Positions 23,400 through 29,842 of a stretch of 35,852 bases of DNA are shown piece by piece. The notes below the pieces were generated by a model that was given only the letters and a program-made list of their open reading frames with translations, was not told the origin of the DNA and made no database searches. The stretch is from NCBI GenBank assembly GCA_947176605.1, contig CAMWRH010000026.1:1-35852 (forward strand). The letters run 5' to 3'. Position numbers and translations under genes: made by a program. The first letter of the stretch is position 1; every line of letters begins with the position of its first letter. Origin of the DNA: an uncultured Porphyromonadaceae bacterium (GTDB lineage: Bacteria > Bacteroidota > Bacteroidia > Bacteroidales > Muribaculaceae).

Positions 23400-26255
23400 A
23401 TGACCGACGAGACCCTCAATAATATACCGGATGAGTCCGACAACAGTAACATAGCGCAGGAGTCAGACAATGACCTGCTCCAACAGACACGCCGCATCAC
23501 CGATGCCGAGGAGCAGCGCATAGCCCAGGCATCCCCTGCAGAGCCGTATACGGTGCCCGGATCGGGCGACCGGCGCACGGTGCTTTCAGGAATGTTCCGC
23601 AACTGGTATCTGGAATACGCTTCTTATGTAATCCTGGAGCGTGCCGTGCCTCATATCGAGGATGGTCTGAAACCGGTGCAGCGGCGTATCCTGCATTCGA
23701 TGCAGACGCTTGATGACGGCCGCTTTAATAAGGTGGCCAATATCGTGGGTAATACGATGCAGTATCACCCGCATGGCGACGCTTCGATCGGCGACGCGCT
23801 GGTACAGCTCGGACAGAAGGATCTGCTTGTGGATACGCAGGGTAACTGGGGTAATGTGCTGACGGGCGACGGCGCGGCTGCGCCGCGTTACATTGAGGCG
23901 CGCCTGTCGGAGTTTGCGCTGGAGACGGTATTCTCTCCGGCCATCACGGAGTGGACCCCCTCTTACGATGGCCGCAAGAAGGAGCCGGTGGCGCTCCCGG
24001 TGAAGTTCCCGCTGCTGCTGGCGCAGGGTGTGGAGGGTATCGCTGTGGGTCTGTCGGCCAAGATCCTGCCCCATAATTTCAATGAGATTCTTGACGCGGC
24101 CATAGATTATCTGGAGGACCGCCCGTTCCGCCTGCTGCCGGATTTCCAGACCGGCGGCCTGCTTGACGCGTCGCGCTATAATGACGGTGCACGCGGCGGC
24201 TCGGTGAAGGTGCGCGCCAAGATCGAGAAGATCAATAATAAGACGCTGGCCATCACGGAGCTGCCGTTTGGCAAGACCACGCCGACGCTGATCGCCTCCA
24301 TTCTTTCGGCCATGGAGAAGGGGAAGATCAAGGTGCGTAAGGTCGACGACAACACTTCGGCACAGGCGGAGATTCTGGTGCATCTGGCTCCCGGCACTTC
24401 GTCGGACAAGGCCATCGATGCGCTTTACGCTTTTACCGACTGCGAGGTGAGCATATCCCCCTGCTGCTGCGTGATTGCGGATAAGAAGCCGCATTTCCTT
24501 ACGGTGAGCGATCTGCTGAGGTTCAGTGTGAATCATACGCGCCAGTTGCTGCTCGAAGAACTGAAGATCAAACTTAACGAGAACCGCGAGTCGATGCTTT
24601 TCGCTTCGCTTGAGAAGATCTTTATCGAGGAGCGGATGTATAAGGATAAGCAGCTGGAGCAGGCGGCGGATATGGATAAGGCCGTAGACCGTATCGACGA
24701 ACTGATGGAGCCTTGGAAACCCTCTTTCTACCGCCCGCTGACGCGCGACGACATCATGCGCCTGTGGGAGATAAAGATGGGGCGCATCCTGAAGTTTAAT
24801 TCGGAGAAGGCGCATGAGCGTATAGCCCGTCTGGAAGCGGATATCGAGCGCATCGCGGGCAATATAGAGCATATCACGGAGTATACCGTGGCCTGGTACC
24901 GACATCTGAAGGAGAAGTATGGCGACCGGTATCCGCGCCGCACGACTCTGCGCGGCTTCGATTCGATCGAGGCTACGAAGGTGGCGGAGGCGAATAAGCG
25001 TCTGATGTTTGATAAGGAGGGTAATTTCGTAGGCATCGGTCTGAAGGAGGGTGAGTTCCAGTTTAATTGCTCGGATATCGATGATATCCTGATCATCTAC
25101 CGCGACGGCACCTATAAGATCATCAAGGTGCAGGATAAGGTGTTTATCGGAAAGAAGGGCACGAAGGTGCGCCATATCGGTCTGTTTAAGAAGGATGATA
25201 AGCGCACTATCTATAATGTGATTTACCGCAACGGCAAACCGGAGTTCTCCCCCCACGGGCGCCCGCTGGGAGGAGGCTGGTATTATAAGAAGCGTTTCTG
25301 CATCACGGGGCTTACGCGTGAGAAGGAGTACGACATCACGAAGGGTCTGCCCGGATCGCGCATCGAGTATCTGAGCGTCAATCCGAATGGTGAGGCCGAG
25401 GTGGTGAAGGTGACTCTTACCGGCGAACCGAATGAGTCGGGGCGCGGTCCGCGCAACCGCGAACTGTCGGTGGATTTCGCCGAACTTGCCCTGCGTGGCA
25501 AGGAGTCGCTTGGCAATCTGGTGACGAAGTATGCGGTGAAGTCGATCACTCTGGAGAAGCGCGGTGGCTCGACGCTGGGCGGTCGCGAGGTGTGGTTTGA
25601 CCGCGATGTGCTGCGTCTGAATTACGACGGGCGCGGCGACAGTCTGGGTGTGTTCCAGGGTGATGATCTGGTACTGGTGATCACGCGCGACGGGGAGTTC
25701 TATACCACTTCGTTTGCTGATACCAACCATTACGATGATAATATCCTGCGCATCGAGAAGTTTGACCCGCATAAGGTGTGGACTGCGGCGCTCTATGACG
25801 CGTCGCTGGGGAATCCGTATCTGAAGCGTTTCACGTTTGAGCCGTCGGCCAAGCCGCAGCGGTATGTGGGCAGCGATGCGGCCTCGCAGCTTCTGCTGCT
25901 TACGGATACCTGCTATCCGCGTCTGGAGGTGATTTTCGGCGGCAATGATGCGGTGCGCCCGCCGCTTGAGATTGATGCCGAGGAGTTTATCGGCACCAAG
26001 AGTTTCAAGGCGAAGGGTAAGCGTATCACTACGTTCCGCATGGAGCGCATCACCGAACTCGAACCGATTCGTTTCCCCGAACCTCCGGCCCCTCCGGTGG
26101 AGGATACTCCGGAAGCCGAGGAGGAGCCGGCTCCGTCGGGACCGGTAGTGGTGCAGGGGGATCTGTTTGATTTCGATAATTCGGGTGAACCGGACGCACC
26201 GGAGGATTCTCCGGCCGACGCCGAAGCCTCTTCAGATGCCGAAGCCAATGGGTAA
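23400..26255 (+). CDS. parC: DNA topoisomerase IV subunit A (ParC/GyrA family)
   Basis: A 951-residue type IIA topoisomerase breakage-reunion subunit, which decatenates chromosomes together with ParE. The catalytic tyrosine is Tyr164 in APRYIEARLSEFA. The winged-helix domain includes YHPHGDASIGDALVQLGQ. The C-terminal region from about residue 520 is a beta-propeller-like domain. It is longer than typical ParC because of an acidic N-terminal extension of about 55 residues and a Pro/Glu/Asp-rich C-terminal tail of about 60 residues. The GyrA motif YRNGRS-type box (QRRGGKG) is absent, which favours ParC over GyrA. At the quinolone-determining position (GyrA Ser83) it has Ala128. It overlaps the next gene by 8 bases (ATGGGTAA), suggesting translational coupling. 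parE is not in the window. Confidence 0.93.
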   Translation: MTDETLNNIPDESDNSNIAQESDNDLLQQTRRITDAEEQRIAQASPAEPYTVPGSGDRRTVLSGMFRNWYLEYASYVILERAVPHIEDGLKPVQRRILHSMQTLDDGRFNKVANIVGNTMQYHPHGDASIGDALVQLGQKDLLVDTQGNWGNVLTGDGAAAPRYIEARLSEFALETVFSPAITEWTPSYDGRKKEPVALPVKFPLLLAQGVEGIAVGLSAKILPHNFNEILDAAIDYLEDRPFRLLPDFQTGGLLDASRYNDGARGGSVKVRAKIEKINNKTLAITELPFGKTTPTLIASILSAMEKGKIKVRKVDDNTSAQAEILVHLAPGTSSDKAIDALYAFTDCEVSISPCCCVIADKKPHFLTVSDLLRFSVNHTRQLLLEELKIKLNENRESMLFASLEKIFIEERMYKDKQLEQAADMDKAVDRIDELMEPWKPSFYRPLTRDDIMRLWEIKMGRILKFNSEKAHERIARLEADIERIAGNIEHITEYTVAWYRHLKEKYGDRYPRRTTLRGFDSIEATKVAEANKRLMFDKEGNFVGIGLKEGEFQFNCSDIDDILIIYRDGTYKIIKVQDKVFIGKKGTKVRHIGLFKKDDKRTIYNVIYRNGKPEFSPHGRPLGGGWYYKKRFCITGLTREKEYDITKGLPGSRIEYLSVNPNGEAEVVKVTLTGEPNESGRGPRNRELSVDFAELALRGKESLGNLVTKYAVKSITLEKRGGSTLGGREVWFDRDVLRLNYDGRGDSLGVFQGDDLVLVITRDGEFYTTSFADTNHYDDNILRIEKFDPHKVWTAALYDASLGNPYLKRFTFEPSAKPQRYVGSDAASQLLLLTDTCYPRLEVIFGGNDAVRPPLEIDAEEFIGTKSFKAKGKRITTFRMERITELEPIRFPEPPAPPVEDTPEAEEEPAPSGPVVVQGDLFDFDNSGEPDAPEDSPADAEASSDAEANG

Positions 26256-27141
26256 GTTGCTGAGGATTTGCATATGTGCGGCGGCGCTGGCACTGTTTCC
26301 GGCAGCGCTCCGCGGCGGGGAGTCAGGATATGAGGCGGCTGATATCCGCACGGCATCATTCGGTGATGCCGCGGAGGCGGATCTGTCGCGCCCCGTCACG
26401 GGGTGTTATTCGCTTGAAGCGGGGAGGCGGTCGGCGGTGTCGCAGTATCTGGCTCCGGTGAGTTATGCGGGCACGCAGTATGCCGCTTCGGGGCGCTGGG
26501 AGAAGTGCATGCCGTTTGCTCCGCAGCGGGCGATGATGGCGTTTGAGGCGCATGTGGATGGAGCCCTGTCGATGCTGAATCCGCGCCGCAATTCTTCGAT
26601 GCAGGCGCTTGACGCGGAGTTTGCATGGAATATGCGGGCATGGTGGAGGCTGCCGAAGGGGTTTGCGGTGTCGGTGGGGGGAGGTCCGGAACTGGAAGCC
26701 GGAGCGCTTGCGCTGCTTAAGAACAGTAATAATCCGGTGAGTGTGAATGCGGCGGTGGCGCTTGGCGCGGCGGCCTCGGCTTCGTGGACGCATCTGATAG
26801 GGCGTGTGCCGACGGTGGTGACGCTTAATCTGCGCACTCCGCTGCTCGGCGCTTTCTATATGCCGGGCTATGGTGAGACTTATTATGAAATGTATCTCGG
26901 CAATCACTCGGGACTGGTGCATTGCGGCTGGCCCGGCAACCGCCGGAAAATCAATCTGCACCTCGGCATCCGCCTTGATCTGGGGCGCACGGCCATGGAG
27001 GTGGGCTACCGTCTGGACTGGCAGCGTGCCAAAGCGAATAATCTGGTCTACCGCTCGGCATTCAATGCCTTTACCATCGGAGTTATTCCCGGTGGTCTGG
27101 GGATGAAGCGCCCCGCAGCGCCGCAGATCCGCCCGTTCTGA
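26248..27141 (+). CDS. DUF3316-like secreted/outer-membrane protein
   Basis: About 298 residues from the ATG overlapping the parC stop; an alternative ATG is 12 bases earlier. A signal peptide (MGKLLRICICAAALALFPAA) precedes a mature protein rich in alternating hydrophobic strands and Trp/Tyr. It contains the pattern QYLAPVSYAGTQYAASGRWE near the start and IRLDLGRTAMEVGYRLDW near the end, as in Bacteroidales DUF3316 proteins, which are predicted beta-barrel-like and of unknown function. The overlap with parC suggests it is read from the topoisomerase transcript, an odd pairing of a cell-envelope protein with a DNA enzyme. The heptamer repeat begins at the last base of its stop codon. Confidence 0.78.
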   Translation: MGKLLRICICAAALALFPAALRGGESGYEAADIRTASFGDAAEADLSRPVTGCYSLEAGRRSAVSQYLAPVSYAGTQYAASGRWEKCMPFAPQRAMMAFEAHVDGALSMLNPRRNSSMQALDAEFAWNMRAWWRLPKGFAVSVGGGPELEAGALALLKNSNNPVSVNAAVALGAAASASWTHLIGRVPTVVTLNLRTPLLGAFYMPGYGETYYEMYLGNHSGLVHCGWPGNRRKINLHLGIRLDLGRTAMEVGYRLDWQRAKANNLVYRSAFNAFTIGVIPGGLGMKRPAAPQIRPF

Positions 27142-27266
27142 ACGCCCAAAGCCCAAAGCCTAAAGCCCAACGCCCAAAGCCTAATACCTAAAGCCTAACG
27201 CCTAAAGCCTAACGCCTAACGCCTAAGGCCTAACGCCCAAAGCCTAAAGCCTAACACCTAAAGCCT
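27141..27266. repeat. 18-unit tandem heptamer array
   Basis: Eighteen uninterrupted 7-base units with consensus AAmGCCy (AAAGCCT, AACGCCT, AAAGCCC and AACGCCC, plus single AATACCT, AAGGCCT and AACACCT variants). The array fills the whole gap between the DUF3316-like stop codon and the S41 gene, ending 5 bases before its ATG. Because 7 is not a multiple of 3 and nearly every T-ending unit makes TAA with the next, no frame can run through it. Changes in copy number would alter spacing upstream of the S41 gene. Confidence 0.97.
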
Positions 27267-27271
27267 ACAAT

Positions 27272-28315
27272 ATGCTCCATAAATATACCGCCACCGCAGC
27301 TCTCTCGACCCTGATGCTTATGCTCTGCGCTTCGTGCGCGGATGATGATCTGTCGTATGCCGACGACAATTACGGCAATTTCGACGCATTGAGCGAAATT
27401 ATCGATACCCGCTACTGTTTTCTGAAGGAGAAGGGTATCGACTGGGAGCGCACGTCTGCCGCCTACCGCGCCCTGATTACGGATGAGACGAATGAGTATC
27501 AGCTGTTTCAGATCTGCGCCTCGATGCTCGACTGCCTTGAGGACGGGCATGTGAATCTGGTGTCGCGCTTTACTACGAGCTATTACCGTAAGTGGTGGAC
27601 CGACTATCCGCAGGATTTCGACCTGCGCACGCTGCAGCAGGATTATCTGGATTTCCGCTATCTCTCTACTTCGGGGATGTATTATTTCCTTTTCCCGGAG
27701 AATGTGGGGTATGTGTATTATCCGTCGTTTTCTACCACGGTGTCGGAGTTGGCCCTGGATTATGTGCTGGCGGCTCTGAGTGAGTCGAAGGGGCTGATTA
27801 TCGATATCCGCGATAACGGAGGCGGGGTACTTACGAATATCGATACGTTTATGGGACGGTTTATCGATCATGAGATTCCGGGCGGTTCGATATGCCATAA
27901 GACGGGTCCGGGGCATGATGATTTTTCCGAACCCTATTTCTTTACCTATCAACCGGCGCCGGATTACCGTATCAAGTATCTCGACAAACCGATCGTGCTG
28001 CTTACCAACCGCTCATGCTATAGCGCAGCGAATGCTTTCGCGGCGGTGATGAAGAGTCTGCCGAATGTGACTCTGATCGGTGCGCGCACCGGCGGAGGGG
28101 GCGGACTCCCCTGGACTTCGGAACTCCCCAACGGATGGAGCGTGCGCTTCTCGGCCTCTCCCCTTTACGGCCCTGACGGCGAACTGACAGAGTTCGGCAT
28201 CGACCCCACGGAGGGTTTCGAATGCCATTCGCCGGCCGAGGAACTTGCCGCCGGCTACGACAACATCCTCTCCCGCGCCCTCGAATACCTCGCCGCCTTC
28301 CCCGACCCGGAATAA
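27272..28315 (+). CDS. S41-family peptidase, lipoprotein
   Basis: A 347-residue serine peptidase related to C-terminal processing and tricorn-type proteases. A lipoprotein signal ends in LCASC with Cys22 as the lipid-attachment residue, followed by acidic DDD, which suggests outer-membrane placement. The N-terminal bundle contains EDGHVN with His93, matching the tricorn-type catalytic histidine. The peptidase core has GLIIDIRDNGGG (about 174-185) and the nucleophile region NRSCYSAANAF with Ser251. A Gly-rich GARTGGGGGLPW loop follows. No PDZ domain is evident. Many Bacteroidales carry such lipoprotein peptidases of unknown substrate. It follows the heptamer array directly with no promoter in between, so it depends on upstream transcription or an unrecognised start. 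Confidence 0.9.
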   Translation: MLHKYTATAALSTLMLMLCASCADDDLSYADDNYGNFDALSEIIDTRYCFLKEKGIDWERTSAAYRALITDETNEYQLFQICASMLDCLEDGHVNLVSRFTTSYYRKWWTDYPQDFDLRTLQQDYLDFRYLSTSGMYYFLFPENVGYVYYPSFSTTVSELALDYVLAALSESKGLIIDIRDNGGGVLTNIDTFMGRFIDHEIPGGSICHKTGPGHDDFSEPYFFTYQPAPDYRIKYLDKPIVLLTNRSCYSAANAFAAVMKSLPNVTLIGARTGGGGGLPWTSELPNGWSVRFSASPLYGPDGELTEFGIDPTEGFECHSPAEELAAGYDNILSRALEYLAAFPDPE

Positions 28316-28331
28316 CCTCTTCCCTACCTCT

Positions 28332-28348
28332 CAACCGCGGAGCGGTTG
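28332..28348. repeat. REP-like hairpin 1
   Basis: CAACCGC-GGA-GCGGTTG, perfect 7-bp arms with a GGA loop. It has the same CGCGGAGCG core as the hairpin at 28429 and is likewise preceded by CTACCT. It lies in a 400-base gap after the S41 gene. Confidence 0.7.
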
Positions 28349-28428
28349 CATGGCCTGTTAACCGCGTATCGGCGGCGTGGCGTAGCCGAAGCAGCCTGTG
28401 CGCGGACAAAGCCCTCTCTACCTATTCT

Positions 28429-28445
28429 TTGTCGCGGAGCGACAA
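28429..28445. repeat. REP-like hairpin 2
   Basis: TTGTCGC-GGA-GCGACAA, perfect 7-bp arms around the same CGCGGAGCG core as hairpin 1. A further palindrome ACGTCGAGACGT follows at 28452-28463. The remaining gap to 28616 is AT-rich without recognisable genes. Confidence 0.7.
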
Positions 28446-28615
28446 TACTATACGTCGAGACGTGGACTGTAAATGGACATCCCGTCAGTCTTTTTTCATG
28501 CGTTGCCTTACTCATGACCGAATATCCGTGTCAAAACGCCATTTTACGCTCACAAGTATTTTATCCGACATATCCATACATATTTAGGTTAAATATTGTT
28601 AATGATTAAAATTAT

Positions 28616-28647
28616 TTTGCACTTCTTGATTTTATTTTGTAAGTTTG
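28616..28647 (+). promoter_or_regulatory. Promoter of the S74-C25 operon
   Basis: TTTG at 28616-28619, a 20-base spacer and TAAGTTTG at 28640-28647, about 70 bases upstream of the S74 gene start. Confidence 0.75.
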
Positions 28648-28696
28648 CGAATGTAATCTACTGCCGGTTTTACTGCCAGTTTGCGAACACTAACCA

Positions 28697-28781
28697 CCAA
28701 AACCAACACATACACCATGAACATTAAAAAAATCCTTATCGGAATGACGCTGATCAGCTCGGCTCTCAGCGTATCCGCCCA
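28697..28781 (+). repeat. 85-bp block shared with 34821-34905 (and 33580-33658)
   Basis: The stretch from 20 bases before the start codon through the signal-peptide codons (MNIKKILIGM to VSAQ) is identical to 34821-34905 over 85 bases. It is identical to 33580-33658 over 79 bases. The proteins that follow are unrelated between this gene and the other two. Confidence 0.95.
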
Positions 28782-29838
28782 GATTTTGGTCGGCTCCAGC
28801 GGTCAGGTCGTAATGGGCGAGCCATTAATTGAAAATGGCGCAAGTAAAGTGGCCATATCGGATTTTTCCGATGGTACCACAGTCGACAACACACTGTCTG
28901 CAATATCCGTAGACAGTTTGGCCACGGCTGTTTTCCTCGGTAATCGCAAGGATAACAGAGGGGGATATATCACCTTTGGTCCCAAAAAGAACATATGGAT
29001 AGGAGAATATAACTCCATCAGATATGGCATCCTTGAAATGGGATTTCAGAAAGGGATGCAAGGGGTATGTCCTGCCGGTACTGTTTTCAGATGTACTCCC
29101 ATAACAGCTTCAAGCAACGGTCTTTTCCAGTTTTTTACCGACGTTCGAGCAAATAGCCTGATTGTAGACTCTGACAGTAAAATCAAATCGGATGTGGAAT
29201 CTCTTAGTCTGCGTTCTTCCAATCTGGCAGACCTTACACCAATAAGCTACAGACTAACAGGGCAGGCCGAAAAATCAGATGGGACTCTTTCCAAGAAGTC
29301 TTTAAGCCTTGACACATCGGATTCTCAGCCAATGCAACCGGATTCTCGAGTAAGATTTGGCTTTATGGCTCAGGAAGTACAGGAGCTGTTTCCCGAACTG
29401 GTGACTGCGGATGAAGATGGCACTTTGGGTATCGATTACATTGGTTTCATTCCTCTGTTGATTGATGCCTATAAGGATGTGAAAAAACAACTGGATGAAC
29501 AGACTGCCGAAATGCTGGAGTTACTTAAAAGCAATGGTCTACAGCGACGAATGGCGGGTGTTGATTCAAGTATTGCCGAAGTTTGCAGACTATACCAGAA
29601 CAAACCCAATCCGTTTTCATCAACCACTTTGATTGAAACCGAAATACCCGCTTCTGCAACCATTGCATACATCTGTATCTATGATATGCAAGGCAAACAG
29701 ATTGCACGTCATGATGTCTCGTGCGATAATCCTTCTGTCTCGATAGAAGGGGCGGCCCTCAATCCCGGTATGTATATGTACGCACTGATTGTAGACGGGG
29801 TTGAAGTCGATTGCAAAAAAATGATCCTAACAGACTAA
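28717..29838 (+). CDS. Secreted protein with S74 chaperone domain and T9SS-type tail
   Basis: A 373-residue exported protein. A signal peptide (MNIKKILIGMTLISSALSVS, cut near SAQ) is followed by about 125 residues of unrecognised beta-rich sequence. A peptidase S74 (intramolecular chaperone, endosialidase-type) domain spans about 149-265. Its SDSKIKS motif places Ser152 and Lys157 at the spacing of the auto-cleavage dyad, and the later RFGFMAQEVQELFPELVT and IDYIGFIPLLIDAYKDVKKQ stretches are typical. The C-terminus (about 292-373) opens with LYQNKPNPFSSTT and ends in MYMYALIVDGVEVDCKKMIL, a clear type A T9SS sorting domain. S74 domains usually trimerise and release phage tail fibres or adhesins. 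Here cleavage at Ser152 would separate the variable N-part from the chaperone and sorting tail. The C25 gene starts 4 bases downstream. Confidence 0.88.
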   Translation: MNIKKILIGMTLISSALSVSAQILVGSSGQVVMGEPLIENGASKVAISDFSDGTTVDNTLSAISVDSLATAVFLGNRKDNRGGYITFGPKKNIWIGEYNSIRYGILEMGFQKGMQGVCPAGTVFRCTPITASSNGLFQFFTDVRANSLIVDSDSKIKSDVESLSLRSSNLADLTPISYRLTGQAEKSDGTLSKKSLSLDTSDSQPMQPDSRVRFGFMAQEVQELFPELVTADEDGTLGIDYIGFIPLLIDAYKDVKKQLDEQTAEMLELLKSNGLQRRMAGVDSSIAEVCRLYQNKPNPFSSTTLIETEIPASATIAYICIYDMQGKQIARHDVSCDNPSVSIEGAALNPGMYMYALIVDGVEVDCKKMILTD

Positions 29839-29842
29839 TGTT

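Noticed and set aside
23586..25772. 728-codon open frame antisense to parC
   Set aside because: It lies opposite a clear topoisomerase gene; its protein is Arg/His/Ile-rich low-complexity sequence without domains, as expected from a mirror of GC-ending codons.
27141..27266. Heptamer array considered as a CRISPR array
   Set aside because: Units are 7 bases with no spacers and no cas genes in the window.
28346..28609. Small frames in the gap after the S41 gene
   Set aside because: They span REP-like hairpins and AT-rich DNA and have no promoter, signal peptide or family pattern.
28717..29838. S74 protein considered as a prophage tail fibre
   Set aside because: It has a signal peptide and a T9SS sorting tail, and no phage structural genes are nearby.
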